Positions 11,699-23,314 are shown, numbered from the stretch's first letter. The stretch is DNA of 64,000 bases from Palaemon carinicauda (GCF_036898095.1 NC_090729.1:69660483-69724482), one strand, 5' to 3'. Notes: generated from the letters alone by a model not told the origin. Numbers and translations are program-made.

Positions 11699-11895
11699 AA
11701 CTTAATGGAGATGCTGACCCAGAGATGCAGTGACCTGCCCTAATCCTGCCCTCAGGGCGCATTCTCTGGCGGCGGGGGTAAACCTATATAGAACGGAGTA
11801 GGGGGGGTAACGGCGGGAAAAACCTTGGTCGAGATTGAGAGATCACAAGTGACTCCAAGAAAAGTAGTTCTGGGTGAGTATTTGTGTCGGAACAA

Positions 11896-11897
<2 letters not shown>
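11699..11897 (-). repeat. Right inverted terminal repeat of element C
   Basis: It is the reverse complement of 5478-5715. The right tip ends in GTGTCGGAACAAAT and then runs into (TA)n. Confidence 0.88.

Positions 11898-11985
<88 letters not shown>
11898..11985. repeat. (TA)n microsatellite
   Basis: This TA run directly abuts the right end of DIRS element C. Together with 5028-5477 it may be the split halves of one tract. Confidence 0.95.
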
Positions 11986-11989
<4 letters not shown>

Positions 11990-12014
11990 CTGTATAAAAA
12001 GGTAAGGGAAATTT

Positions 12015-12212
12015 TACTCATAGAGTTAGGACAGCAAGACGAAAGTAGGTTTATAAAATTAGGAGGATGTCAAAGTAATATTGAGAAAAGAAAAATATAT
12101 GAGAAAGAGAAATTTTGATTCGAACTGGGGGAGCAATTACCCTAAGTTTGTGAAACGTTATTCCCTATTGAAGCACAATGACTTCAACAAGGCATTCTCT
12201 TGTTAAGAGGGC
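12015..12212. repeat. Dispersed repeat R, copy 1
   Basis: This shares about 200 bases, including GATTCGAACTGGGGGAGCAA and TCTCTTGTTAAGAGGG-type ends, with 52945-53175, which has an extra 55-60 bases in the middle. The minus strand carries AGTTCGAATC, close to a Pol III B box, so a tRNA-related SINE is possible but not shown. Confidence 0.6.
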
Positions 12213-12229
12213 CTAGTGTCATGAGTTCT

Positions 12230-12810
12230 GGGTTGTCGTGCTGGAGGAGGGTCAGGATTCAGTGCCAGGTCAATGACCATGCATATCCAAGCAGAGAAGG
12301 TGTTCTTCACGACCCTTCTCTTGATCTTCCCCATGCTGACGAAGATTGCTGACACTTGGGGGTGAGCTGCTAACGTTCTTTTGAGGTAACACCTTAATCT
12401 CCTTACTGGACATAGTAACTGTTGATCTAGATTATAGGTTACAGTACGAAGACTCCCAATCCAGAAGGGCCCAAATCTAGGATCCGCTACTCCCAGATTC
12501 TGTGTCTACTATAAACTCAGGGACAAACTTGAGAGTTACCTCTCCCCATCCCCTTGAATGGGTGATGCCATAGAAAAGGCCATGCAGTTCACTGACTCTT
12601 TTGGGCAAAGCCAAGGCAGGTAGGAACACCATCTTGAGAGCATGGTGGCGATCTGTAGTTTGGCGTAATGGATCACAGGGAGCACCCTTAAGAAATTGAA
12701 GGACGCACACCAAGTTCCATGGAGGAGGTCTAAATTTCAACTGAGGGCAGGTAAGCTTGTAGCTTTGTAAGAGGAAAGTTCCAATAAGGAAGAGTTGTCT
12801 TCTAGCCATC
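12230..12810 (-). pseudogene. Recombinase fragment of element D
   Basis: This is a middle portion of a DIRS tyrosine recombinase. LALPKRVSELHGL corresponds to LALASAKRVGEIHGL of element C and keeps the first catalytic Arg. Frame breaks follow, and similarity fades at about 12230 before the final Tyr, so the catalytic set is incomplete. The upstream edge joins RNase H sequence directly, showing a deletion of the N-terminal half. Confidence 0.75.
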
Positions 12811-12829
12811 TCAGTATCTTCACTGCTAG

Positions 12830-14060
12830 ATGGGAAAGGGGCTGCGAAAAGGTACTGCCTTCTTTGTTTATGTACTGTAAGCCACTACTGATATGTTGTC
12901 ACTGGAGAGCTAGAAAAGCTGCCCACATCTCTAAGAGATTTAGGTGCTAGTACCTTTCAGACTCGGACGAGATGCCAGAGGTAGCGTGTTGCAGCATGTG
13001 GGGCCCCCACCCTTCCTTTGATGCATCTGAATACCGCATCAACTCTGGGGGGGAGAATGAAATGACCGACACCCATGCAGAAGTTTTCGTCTGCCATCCA
13101 TCATCTGAGGTCAGTCTGCTCCTCTAGTCCTCTGGGGACTAGAATGTCTGGGGAATCATTAGGCTGAATCCACCTGTACTTTAGTCACCATTGGAGAGAT
13201 CGAATCCTGCAGCGGCCGTTGGGAACTAGGCGGGCCAGGGATGATAGGTGACCTATGAAACACAATAATTGCTGGCCTGAAAGCTCTTCTCATTTAAGGA
13301 AGGGTCTTGCTACCTTCTTCAGCCTCTATATCCTGTCATCAGATGAAAAGTCTTTCTGTTGGTCGATGTCGATGATCATACCAGTATAACAGTCTTTGAG
13401 CGGGAAGCATGGACAACTTCTTGAGGTTTACCACAATCCCCAGATCTTGGCAAAATGCTAGAAGTCTGTCTTGGTGTTGAAGATGGGTTGCCACTGATCC
13501 CGTTAGGATAAGCCAGTCGTCCAGGTATCTTAGGAGACGGATGCCAATCCTGTGAGCCCAGGATGACACTAGGGTGAACACTCTCTTGAAGACCTGAGGT
13601 GCTGTGGAAAGACTGAATCACAGCATATTGAAGTGGTTAAGATTGCTATGGAGTATGATCCTTAGATAATTCCTTGAAGACGAATGGACTGGAATCTGGA
13701 AGTATGCATCTTTAAGATCCAGTGTGCAGATGAAGTGCTGTGGTCTTACCACTTGTCTGACCGTGTCTACCGTCTAGATGCTGAATGGAGTTTGTGTAAC
13801 AAGCTTGTTCAGTGCTGAGAGGTCAATGACTGGTCTCCTGCTTCCAGATGCCTTTATCACAATAAAGAGTCGACTGAAGAAGCCTCAGGAACCATTGAGG
13901 AACTCTTGGAGAGTGCCCTTCTCCAACATGGTCTGGACTTTGGCCCCAGCTCCTTTGCGGATCCCTTTGCGTAGGAGCTTGATGGGATTGGGTCACAAGT
14001 TTGTGGAGGGAGAGATTGAATGAACATGATGTGATAACCTGAACGGATCACAGAGACTGT
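12830..14060 (-). pseudogene. RT/RNase H remnant of element D
   Basis: Similarity to element F runs from the RT start (about 14050) through LLRYLDDWLILTGS (YLDD box, near 13520) to RNase H pieces near 12850-13030. Many stops and frameshifts separate the open pieces (for example 13581-13339). The methyltransferase-like region is absent. Confidence 0.75.
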
Positions 14061-14064
14061 TCAG

Positions 14065-15130
14065 CGTTTGGCCCCGAGCTGCAGCCACCTCTGCCAGCTG
14101 CGTTGCAGGAATTCCCCCACTGGTGCACAAGTGGGAGGATTGTTTATCATAGCAGGTGCAGCCTAGCCCGCTCCCTCTGCTGCTCTTACCTCCACAAGAG
14201 GACTTAGAGCCCTACCACTCTCTAGCTGGAAAAGGCTTCTTCGACACTCTCTGGAATGTTGAGTCCTATTCATCAGTAGGTTTGCTCCCTGCTGCGGTTT
14301 CTTCTGTGACTGAGGAGGCCGATAGGGCCGAGATGTGAGAGCCTATCAAGATATGAGAGCCTATCAAGATATGAGAGCCTCTTGAGATGTGAGAGCCCTA
14401 AGAAGAAAGGGGTCCTGATTGGACTTTCTCTACTTCTCTGCTACCCGCTCAACGTCTTCCAGCCTAAACAGAGAGGAACCGTTGAGAGTCGAGTTCCTAA
14501 ATCTCACCACCTCTGTGTGGAACCTGTCAGTAGAACCTTTCTATTACCAAATCCGTTCACTGAAGAATTGTATTTGCCCTGGTTGGAAAGGAACTCAATG
14601 GTTCTAGTTCCCAACAATAGAAAGGTCTCCATCAACTTCCTAATGGTCTCCTTAGACAAGTCCTCGACAAGTCCTCGGTCCTGATGAGGTGTCCCATGGA
14701 CCCCAACAAGAGATCTAGCCACGAAGTAGCCTGTATGGCATACTTCACAACCTTATCCTGGTTAAGGATCTCTAATGCAGAGAAAGACTGGTCAGAGCCT
14801 CTGAGAGTGGTCAAGAGGGAAGGCAAGAAGGGGCCGGTTGGGGACCTCATAATACGTTTTCTGTTGCACAAACAGTGGCAGAAGAAGTTTAGAGGATGAG
14901 CATGCACCTGTCAACCCCTTAGACCAGGGCAAAGCTGCACTGGCCTTGGGATGGTCTCTGAGTCCCGTACACATGGTCCAGGACCGTGTCTTTGCCATCT
15001 TCAGGGGCCATCGCTGGATCAGACAACCCGTTGATGGCCCTCATGTAGGCCAAGACCTGCTAGAAGGCGTGTTCCGACTACCTTTGCTCTGCCTCCAATA
15101 GCTTAGGACTTGCAGCCTCAGGGATATTCG
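14065..15130 (-). pseudogene. ORF1 remnant of element D
   Basis: Short frames match element F ORF1: EDLSKETIRKLMETFLL against its EDLSKETNRKALETFLL, ASSWLDLLLGS, and ASAALPWSKGL against SSAALPWSRGL. Multiple frame changes make it non-coding. A local triplication of about 20 bases (ATGAGAGCCTATCAAGAT type) lies at 14330-14395. Confidence 0.7.
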
Positions 15131-15739
15131 TCCTAATTGTCATTGTCTTCCCACACAAGCCCTCACCCACAGAAGCCCAGGGTGGGTCAAAGCACCAAGT
15201 TGAAGGAGTTCTAGCAACGTCTCCTTCGACAGAGACCAGTCATACCCAGCGACAGACAAACATGCAATACATCAGAAAAAGAGAAAGCTCCGCTCGAGGG
15301 GAGGGTCAGCATTGTTTCTCTAGGGGAAGCAGCCCTGTTCTTCAAACCCTAAGGATGACCTGGTGTTAGCCGATTTAAGCTTCTACTTGATCATTCCCCG
15401 GGGGAGATCAATAAAGCAGGAGCTTCAGGAAAAGATCATGGGGTCAAGGAAGAAGTCCAAGGATTTTTCGACTTCCATGAAGACCACGAAAGCAAAGAAT
15501 CTCTCTTGGATTTCTTCTTATGCAAGCACCCAAATCTCTCTCACTGGGAGGCAGACCGCTCCCGGCATTCAGGGCAGGTGTTGTCTTGATTACGGACATA
15601 ACGAATGAGGGTACGTCTAAACGGAGGACATGAAAGTCCCACAGGAGAGGCCCTCAGGCACTGGACAAGTCTGCATAAGGACGGTCAAGGAGAAAACACA
15701 ATCACACTGAAAAGAAAAGGCTTAAAAAGCAACTAAGTC

Positions 15740-15982
15740 AACAATGGCAAGTCAAAAAAATGGAAAAGGAGAATGGCAATGTTCATTTTCCACCGAGCCA
15801 AAAGCAAAAGAGGTTACTCAGCCCAGGTATGTGAGTGAGCAGGGTAGCAGAATACCCCAAACACCTCCTAACTAGCGGGTAGGTGGCTAACCCTCACTAA
15901 AAGTCTTTTGGGTTGTTTTACAGCTTTGCCGAAAGTAATATCCCCTATAAATAGAGTATGGTCTGTATTAGTTTCAGAACAA
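15740..15982 (-). repeat. Right inverted terminal repeat of element D
   Basis: This resembles the right-side ITRs at 38880-39107, 42560-42795 and 44440-44671: a GAGCCAAAAGCAAAAG motif, a hairpin-like CTAACTAGCGGG segment, CAGCTTTGCCGAAAGTAAT, and the tip ending near CAGAACAA. Confidence 0.75.
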
Positions 15983-16065
15983 TTACCTCCTTAAACTCAG
16001 GGCAGTGAAGTAACAATATACATATGCAAGACAAACACTCCCAACAAAAAAGCTTCAAAACTTAC

Positions 16066-16155
16066 ATCAGGCCTTGCCACCAAGAAATGATGCTCATGAC
16101 GTCCATCTGCTAGTGTTGAACACCCAGGCTTACAACCCACAGAGTCGAGCTCAAT
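16066..16155 (-). CDS. VPS11: VPS11 exon (third seen), beta-propeller
   Basis: This 90-base, 30-codon exon lies between an acceptor (CACACAG, ending at 16156) and a donor (GTAAG at 16065). The protein begins IELDSVGCKPGCSTLADG and ends HHFLVARPD. It matches the VPS11 stretch that in vertebrates reads VELDTHGCGLRCSAL. VPS11 is a core subunit of the HOPS and CORVET tethering complexes for endosome-lysosome fusion. The upstream exon ends in phase 0 (ATG codon) and this exon starts in phase 0, so the join is in frame. The intron downstream exceeds 16 kb; no further exon is visible to the window start. Confidence 0.85.
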
Positions 16156-16369
16156 CTGTGTGGGATTGAGAATATGCATGTCAGATTATTCATAAGAAAA
16201 TGAATTGATTTCAACAATAAAATAATAAGCGCCCAAAAGGAATAATTTGAAATAAATGTCATCACTCGAGTCAATGGTGGGACTGGATGTTGGCGAGAGT
16301 TTGATTTTATGCAAGTTGGTTATTCTTCCCAGGTGATGTCACTGTGTAAGTATTTAGGTTCCAACTTCT

Positions 16370-16600
16370 TTTATTGACTCTACACGCTCAATTGGTAGCA
16401 GCTTTGCTGTTTATTCGAGAGTCCTTGGGTTTAATCCCAATGTAAGGTAGAAATATATTTCTACTGGACACATGAAAATGTGTTGATTCCCACAATAATA
16501 ATAAAATATACTTCTACTGGACAAATGAATGTGTGTTGATTACCACGATAATAATAATAATAATCATAAAAATAATGAAAATAATAATAGGGATACTGTT
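16370..16600 (+). mobile_element. tRNA-like SINE with repeated 3' tail
   Basis: The head holds A-box-like (GCTCAATTGGTAGCAGC) and B-box-like (GGGTTTAATCCC) segments. It is followed by two tandem copies of a roughly 55-base unit (TTTCTACTGGACA ... GTGTTGATT ... ATAATAAT) and an AAT-rich tail. It sits in the short VPS11 intron. Confidence 0.6.
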
Positions 16601-16738
16601 GATGATATGAATAACAACAACATAGTACAGTAATGGTTAAGCTTAATACAGTAAAGCCGGTCAAGGATGTGTAACTACTAACCGAGTATTCTGCATATCA
16701 ACAATCCCATTCTTCAAAACAGAGGAATTATAACTCAC

Positions 16739-16905
16739 CATTGTTTCTTTATCTCTTGCCGTGCAATTGATTGAATATATGTTGGTCTGAGTAGTTACAA
16801 ATAGATGAGTCAGTCTCGTTCCATGGCGCAGATGTAGAGAAGTGACAACTCCCGCACAAGTGGCTATAACACGCCACTTACTTCCACGATCTCGGCTCAC
16901 CTCCC
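16739..16905 (-). CDS. VPS11: VPS11 exon (second seen), beta-propeller
   Basis: This 167-base exon has its acceptor TATAG just above 16905 and a perfect GTGAGT donor beginning at 16738. Two bases complete the split glycine codon of the upstream exon; 55 codons follow, beginning EVSRDRGSKWRV and including THLFVTTQTNIYSI, ending DKETM. It corresponds to the VPS11 propeller segment that in vertebrates starts GDITRDRHSK and contains THLFVVTTENVQSY. Splice phases on both sides agree with the neighbouring exons, which strongly supports a functional transcript. Its upstream intron is 26,024 bases. Confidence 0.9.
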
Positions 16906-17019
16906 CTATAAATAATGCATTAAAATTTTAAAGTATTTCATAGTATATTTCTACTGGGAAATGCTAATGTAAAAATTGTTTAGGATATTGATAATGAAGA
17001 AAACATCAATTAGAAATTA

Positions 17020-17335
17020 GAAATTTGGAAATTATTTGTATTTTTCCTAACTATAAAAACCTCAAGATCTTTACAGTGGATATTATATTGGCAAATACTG
17101 AAACTAGCCAAAAGAATTTTTAGCGAAGTATAACTACCCAGCGCTAATTAGCAAGGGGGGTAGCAGTAGTTGAGTAACGTCACTTCTTAAATTGCAGGCA
17201 GGACTTTCCTCGAGGTTAGGTGATGGTGGGTCAGGTATGTGTAAAGAGCTCAAAGCTTGTACAGTTAGGAAAAATATAAATGGTTTCCAAATTTATCATT
17301 TGTTCCGACACGAGTCTCTTTTGCTCTTTACATTA
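17020..17335 (-). repeat. Left ITR and internal complementary region of element E
   Basis: The left tip ATTTGTATTTTTCCTAACTA is reversed at 17258-17280 as GTTAGGAAAAATATAAAT. It is followed by ATTTGTTCCGACAC, the reversed right tip. This is the same layout as 57395-57737 in element F. Confidence 0.8.
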
Positions 17336-17801
17336 GAGACTCCCCCTTAGGTGGGTGGAAGTCCTGAAACCAACTGACCAGTTCCTGTCCCAGGGTGTTA
17401 ATCTATACTTCACACGAGCTTAAGAGATACCCTCTGACACCTTGCTAATTCTCCAAATGTGTGAGAGGTTTAACGGCCTCGGTAATCCAGTGAATGTGTG
17501 AGAACTCAGCAACGTGACGACCAGGTAAGGCAATATTTGGAGCTAAACTCCACACTTCACCTCGACATTGCCTGATTCCACCTTGCAGGGATATCGGTGA
17601 CATAACAAATATATACAGTATGCATATATCAGGTTGCACAAGGATGATGGTACTCACCTGCAGTTAGAGGAGGTAAGGTTGCAGAGTTCCTCGATTGCTC
17701 CACCTCAAGAAAGGGAATAATGAAGGACGAAAAGGCCAGTCACTCGCATATTCATTCTAGTCTTATACCAGGTAACATCTGCCCTCAACCAACTGCTACT
17801 T

Positions 17802-18770
17802 CTACAAGGGAGCTAAGGTGCTTGCGACCATGTTTTGTGCAGCCACCACAGGACCTACAGAGAAAGTGTCCAGGTTCCTGTGAGTTAAGTCTTGTAGGTA
17901 GTGGTCTGTGAAGGTCGTTCGACGCTTCCACATACCTGCTTGTAATACATGCACCACAGAGAGATTCTTTTTGAATGACAGAGATGTGCTAATACCCATG
18001 ACGTCATGAGCTCTGGATCTTCGAGTCTGAGGATTAGAGTCTGGAACAAGAGCTCTTTCTATCATTTGCCTCTGTTAGTCTGTAGGCAAACTCCTGTGGT
18101 TCTTTTGAGATAAGACCTCAGCGCCCTAATAGGGCATAATAACAGTTGATCTGGATTGTCTGTTACAGAATGTAGACTCTCAATCCAAAAGGGCCCAAAT
18201 CTAGGATCCCCTACTGCCAAGTTTTGAGTCTTCGCAATATACTCAGGGACAAAGCCGAGTGTCATCTGCCACATCCCTTTGAATGGGCGAGGTCATACGA
18301 TAGACCATGTAGCTCGCCAACTCTCTTTGCCGAGGCCAGGGCTAGAAGAAAAACCATCTTGAGTGTCAAGTTCCGATCTAATGACTGACGTAGTGGTTCA
18401 TAAGGTGCTCCTTTCAACGCTTGTAGTACACGTACTATGTTCCAAGGAGGTCTAACTTCCAACTGAGGGCAGGAGTATTCAAAGCAACATATGAGACAAT
18501 CCCATTGAAGAGGTAAAGTTACCTCCTTTCAATCCAAAGGTAAGGCTCAAGGCTGAGTAATAGCCTTTTATTGCCAAGATCAATCAGTTTTTCCTCCCTG
18601 AGTTACAAAAGAAACTCACTGTCACAGGGATAGTGGCATCGAGAGGAGCGATATTCCTTCCACGACACTAAACACAAAAAATAGACCACCTCGCCTGGTA
18701 TACTGCGGCTAAAGAGTCACAAAGATATCCAGACATCCTTTTTGCAACTGGTTGTGAAAAGCTGAGATGC
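17802..18770 (-). pseudogene. Tyrosine recombinase remnant, element E
   Basis: Three overlapping pieces in shifting frames cover most of the enzyme: LALASAKRVGELHGLSYD with the first Arg (near 18320), a middle piece, and RAHDVMGISTSLSF near 18000 followed by TTFTDHYLQDL with the terminal Tyr. In the HxxR box the Arg is Met (HDVM), and frameshifts lie near 18064 and 18270. The enzyme is inactive on both counts. Confidence 0.8.
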
Positions 18771-18959
18771 TGGATAACCTCCAGGCATGAAGTCTAGTGA
18801 ACCTAAGGCTTTGTGGAATATTCTTGCATGAGGTTGTTTGAGTAGCTCAGGAAGAAGTGGCAGCTCTCTTGGAGCTTCTGTGAGCAGATGTAGAAGGTCC
18901 AGGAACCATTATACATTCTGCCACATTGGAGATATGAGGGTCATTGAGAGCTTACGATG

Positions 18960-20095
18960 CCCTTACTTTAAGAGTTGTCTTACTAAGCAACATGGGGGAA
19001 ACGCATAAACGTCCAACCTGCCCCACGAATATTGGAAGGTATCCTGACAGATGGACCGGGAATCCGGTATTGGTGAGCAGTACACCGGTAGTTTCTGGTT
19101 GAGGGATGTTGCAAAGAGGTCAATTGTTGGAGATAACCATCTGAGTCTTCCTGCTCAGTTTGTCTGCCAGAACATTCCTCTTGCCTAGAATAAATTGGGT
19201 GGGGGAGGAGAGACAAGGTCTGCTCCCTTGATGAGGTTGGTATCTGACACACATCAACTCAGGTCTCTCCTTTGCTCTGACCCTATCGGAACCCAGAAGT
19301 TTGGAGAGTCTTTGTGCTGAGACCAAAAGGTCTTCAGTTGCCACTGAAGAGAACAGATGTGAAGACGGACGTTGGGTGTCAGCCTCTATAACGAGGACAG
19401 GTGACCCAGTATGTTTAGCCACTGACGAGCTGGTAACTAACCAGCCTGTTTCAGTCTCTGTGTTCTGTCTAAGGACGGAAAGACTTTGCCTAGTTTTGTG
19501 TCGATACTCATTCCAAGATATAACAGGTTCTGCATAGGGAGCAGAGAGGACTTCTTGTGAATCCCGAGATCGTTGCAAAAACTTGAGAAGTTTGTTTCGA
19601 TGTAGGAAAAGGATCTCCATAGGGTCGACTATAATAAGCCAATCTTCTAAATATCAAATTAGACAAATGCTGTTCTTGTGAGACCAGGTTAACAACACGG
19701 AAAAAAACTGTGTAAAGATCTAAGGTGCTGTGGACAGGCCAAAGCATAGCATTTTGAACTGGTATATCCTTTTGTTGAAGAGGAACCTTAGATACTTCCT
19801 TGATGACTAGTGATCTGGAATCTGGAAGTATACATCTTTGAAGTCTAGCATTAACATAAAGTCTGATGGTCTGATACCATGCCTGTCCGTTTTGGCCGTT
19901 TCCATTCTGAGCACAAGTTTGTTGAAAAAACTCATTCAGAGCTGAGAGGTCTATGATTGGTCTCCAGCCTCCATTTATCTACTCCACAAGAAAGAGTTGA
20001 CTGTAGAAGCCTGGAAACCCGTCCTTCTCTCTATTATGGTCTGGACCTTGGCCCGAAGGGCCTGCTCCTTTGCTGATCCCATTGCATAGGAGCTA
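18960..20095 (-). pseudogene. RT/RNase H/methyltransferase-like remnant, element E
   Basis: Similarity to element F runs through a damaged YLDD box (reads YLED, with a nearby stop, near 19640), part of RNase H (KRNVLADKLSRK near 19160) and the start of the methyltransferase-like region (to about 18960). Frameshifts and deletions are numerous. Confidence 0.75.
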
Positions 20096-20420
20096 AATAT
20101 TGCTGGATTGTAGGTTAGAGAAGAGAGAGCGTGCGAATGGGACAAAGTGTCAGACTCAGAGGACGGAGACCGACCAAGGTGAAAACTCCATTTCTGCCAC
20201 CTGTTCTTCAGGTATTCTCCAACCGGTGGGTAGACTGGTCGGAGGAATGAGGCCCCTAGCAGAGGTGACCTCGTCTTCCACCTCTTCCTCTCCCTTTCGA
20301 GCCTTGGGAGCGAAAAGACTGCTTGGGTCCTTGCTTCCTCAACGTAGGTTGTCTTGGGGGTTGAGTTGTTTTTCTACCCGTCGTGGTACTGGTGATGACT
20401 TCCTCGACTGCAGTGACCAG

Positions 20421-21310
20421 AGTATTGGCAAGATGTTATTGCCCTATGGAGGAAAGTGTCATGGCTCGCCTTCCTTCATCTTTTTGCTCCAGCCTCAATA
20501 TCCTCTATGTTAAAGAGAGAGGTGCTATCTATCAAGGTGTTTCAAAGCTTCGTTATTTCTATTCGAGATAGTCGGATCTTACTAATCACGGTTTCTTGCT
20601 TCGCGGTTTCGGTTTTTCGCAGCCAAGGGAAAAAAAAATTCTTTGTGATGACTGTTTACCCAACATTAAGAACATAAAAGTTGCGATGAAATTAAAGCTG
20701 GGCGATGATTTAAAATAGCCTGCGCTCCTTTACACAAGGAGCACTGTGCGCCACTACCTATATCTACACCCAGCTGGTCCTAGCTCTCTCTGTACAGTGT
20801 GTATCCGTTTACAGTGGTAAAAAAATTACAGCTACATTTAAAATGAAACAGATTTTGATTAAAATTGGTGTTTCACTAACTATATCCAGTAATAATGCAT
20901 GTATTCACATTTTAGTATCGTATTTATAATTCAAAACAGCGAATTATAATCTCATGCATTGCTTACATTCAAATCACCTGATCAAATCTGCATAGTCCAT
21001 TGTCAACCTATATTCACTTTCACGATATTATCCCACTGATATGACCATTCACTTTCACAGAATTACCTCGCTTATATAACCTACCATGCATATTAGTATG
21101 ACATCATCTTCACATTATTATTGTCCTTCACTTATCATTACTACAGTATATCCTTAATCCTTTCCCCAATTTCTTCTCAAAACCCTTTCGTACATTTATT
21201 TTGCTCTCCCTCACACATCTATAACGTATCTTTCCAACATTTGTGATTCTCCTTATTTTTTGCGATTTCATTCATCTTCTCTTTCCTAGCATTCATTTGT
21301 CATTTTCATC
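20421..21310. other. Intronic AT-rich DNA without a recognised gene
   Basis: This lies between DIRS elements E and B, in the 26-kb VPS11 intron. It contains one copy of a dispersed repeat (20891-21015) and simple AT- and TC-rich sequence. The short open frames show no recognisable protein. Confidence 0.6.
20891..21015 (+). repeat. Dispersed repeat Q, copy 1
   Basis: This is similar, in the same orientation, to 29256-29386: shared AATAATGCATG/AATGATGCATG, TTTTAGTATCGTATTTATAA and ATTTACATTCAAATCA-type segments. The two copies lie on either side of DIRS copy B. Confidence 0.7.
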
Positions 21311-21630
21311 TTTCTGGGTCGACCTGTGGCGGCCGGTGAAAAGGGTCCTTCTAATACACTTTTCTGATATAAACCTTCCAATTATACCAGAGAAAGATAA
21401 ACGCATGGAATGCAGAGGTTACTACCCTCGCGCGAGCACCTTATGGGTGTCCTGTATAAAGCAGAGGCGCGTGAAAACCACTATTCACAGGCTGTCTTCC
21501 ATTTAGCTAATTCCTTCGTCAAAGGGATGGGCCGATACAGAGGCACCAGCTAAGCTACCAGAGCCACGCCACCCACGCCCTGACGCGAGCGCCATCTGAA
21601 CAACATCCTTCTACTTTGGACTTGCTAGCT
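21311..21630 (+). repeat. Left inverted terminal repeat of copy B
   Basis: It starts TTTCTGGGTCGACCTGTGGC and is the reverse complement of 28683-29025 over about 300 bases, but the two outer tips differ. That is why the internal region must carry both. Confidence 0.88.
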
Positions 21631-23125
21631 TGTGTGTAGAATTTTGTGCTCTCGGTGTTTTCACTTTGGTGGATTTATTTCGTCATGACCGAACTTCACC
21701 CATTCCAATGTTAAGTACCATAGTTTGTTTTGACAGATTTTTGTAGGACCGGGCATTTGTCCTCTTCCCAGTATAGTCTGTTTTTATTTCTACCCGCTGG
21801 GCCCTCCGTGGCTTTGGCAGCCATTGTTGTTTTGCTTTGTCTCGCTGGGAATTCATGTTGTCTTGCCCATTTGGTACTCTGTCGGTTAGGTTCTTGGTTA
21901 AGTCACTGGCCTTATGCCTTTTTGAACCATTATTATTATTATTATTATTGTTTCCCATGGTACTTTTTGCTAGCAAGTCCAGTCTGCGAACAAGAATAGC
22001 ATTCTGGCTTTATTATAGTTTAGTACCCACCCCGCGAGGCGTTTGTCAGTGAACTATATCCTTTTAAATTTGGTTTTAGCAGACGTTATTCTTCGTTCGT
22101 AGTCTTGTATTTGACGTTACAATTTTAATTGTTATACTTTTATAATATTTTTGTGTGCTTATTAGATTCTTATAGTGTAACCATGAGAGCGAGAGATTGG
22201 AGTTCCCGTTTTCTGTACTCAGTCACGAGTTACCCTTTCTCTCGTTTTCTTTCTTAACCTCGGGTATGGGAGTGGATTTCCCGTTTTCCGTTTTGTACGT
22301 TCAACGAGTTCTCCCTCCCCCCTCTCCCTCTACGGGTATATGATATCTTAAGAGTTATTCAGTTTGTGGTGACTATTGAGATAGATAGCCTTATTTAATA
22401 GGTCCTGTTACTGTGTGAGTTATTGTTTTGGGATGTCATTAAGACCCCCCCCCCTGTTCCCCTCGTAGTTCCGTCCTCTCCCCGTTACGGCTTGGGAGTA
22501 GGATCTGAACATTCATCCACTCCGCCTTGAGTTCTACTCCGCCATGAGGGATACTCAATGAGTTTGGAACTATTGTTATATATTGTTTAGATACAACCCT
22601 CTGGGAGGGCCTACATATATTGTTTAAATACAACCCTTTGGAAGGGCCTCATCCTCCGGTGGCCCTTACACCGGTCTCCGGCCACGGCCATATCCACGCA
22701 AATATTCATTATCATTCACAATTGAATTATTCAGGACCTTTCACCGACCTCCGGCTTCACCGGAGATCACCAATACGCTTAACTATTATATTAGCCTTAG
22801 CCTTTAGCCACTGCTTGTGTTTTATAATTTATTCTTACGGGCCTGTCACTGGATCCCCGACCCTCAGAGGTTCGGCAGATTTCATTAGATTCTTTATTCT
22901 TATTTTAATAATATTTATAGTGATACGGACCCATTTCCATTGCTCCGACACACTCCGGTGAAGGAAACTTTTATATTTAATGTATTTTAATATGGAGCTC
23001 CGGCTCTCAATCACTGAATTCCCATAAGCACACATGTTTCATTATAACTAAGCTCTGTTAGTAGATCTTAATCCCTTACCAGAGTCTCAAGGAACATCCA
23101 GACTTATGTCTCCTTTCTTTTACAG
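21631..23125 (+). other. 5' leader of DIRS copy B
   Basis: No long frame is seen. It contains a short (TTA)n tract near 21930, T-rich and C-rich segments, and two related stretches around 22580-22650 (TACAACCCT followed by GGAGGGCCT or GAAGGGCCT). It ends with the pyrimidine-rich acceptor TTTCTTTTACAG at 23114-23125. It presumably holds the promoter and an upstream exon with the start codon, neither of which I can place. Confidence 0.5.
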
Positions 23126-23314
23126 AAGGTCCGTTGTACTGCCCAAGGATGCCCTGCCTCGTTCAACGACCCCGTTGGACATGACCTCTGTCGTTCACAT
23201 GCACATTGCGCCATCTCCTTTATCCGGGAACCGGGACAAGCCCCATATATGGTTTGGTTCCCGGAATTGTGCACACACTGTTACGAGTTGTCCTCAATAC
23301 TCCTGAACGATGAT
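23126..23314 (+). CDS. Probable spliced leader exon of ORF1 with cysteine/histidine motif
   Basis: Between the acceptor TTTTACAG and the donor GATGAT/GTAAGT lies an open block of exactly 63 codons. It encodes a Cys/His-rich module (RCTAQGC, LCRSHAHC, then ELCTHC) resembling the N-terminus of family 2 ORF1 (RRCPGPRAGKSC, LCSTCRGKVC, TCPEC). A zinc-binding fold is likely (inference). It joins in frame, through a 129-base intron, to ORF1 at 23444. The frame has no ATG at its 5' end and meets a stop at 23069, so another upstream exon is expected. Confidence 0.65.

Larger units (their letters stand above)
5478..11897 (-). mobile_element. DIRS retrotransposon C (family 2), essentially full length
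   Basis: This 6.4-kb minus-strand element has inverted terminal repeats (5478-5715 and 11699-11897) and the gene order ORF1 (11502-9037), ORF2 (about 9030-7114), ORF3 (7117-6092), then an internal complementary region (5771-5865). Its proteins are homologous to family 3 and more distantly to family 1. Both ends lie in (TA)n sequence, so it appears to have integrated into a TA tract. ORF1 and ORF3 are open; ORF2 carries one frameshift. Confidence 0.92.
12220..15982 (-). mobile_element. Degenerate DIRS element D (family 3)
   Basis: This is a decayed minus-strand copy. Going leftward from its right-side ITR (15740-15982), pieces of ORF1, RT/RNase H and the middle of the recombinase are recognisable by similarity to element F. 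The recombinase C-terminus, the left ITR and the internal complementary region are missing at the left edge, and the methyltransferase-like region plus the recombinase N-terminus are deleted near 12810. Confidence 0.8.
17020..20420 (-). mobile_element. Degenerate DIRS element E (family 3), 5' truncated
   Basis: This minus-strand copy retains its left ITR (17020-17250), internal complementary region (17250-17335), recombinase, methyltransferase-like region/RNase H/RT and a scrap of ORF1 (20100-20420). The ORF1 N-terminus and right ITR are missing. All coding regions are broken. Confidence 0.82.
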
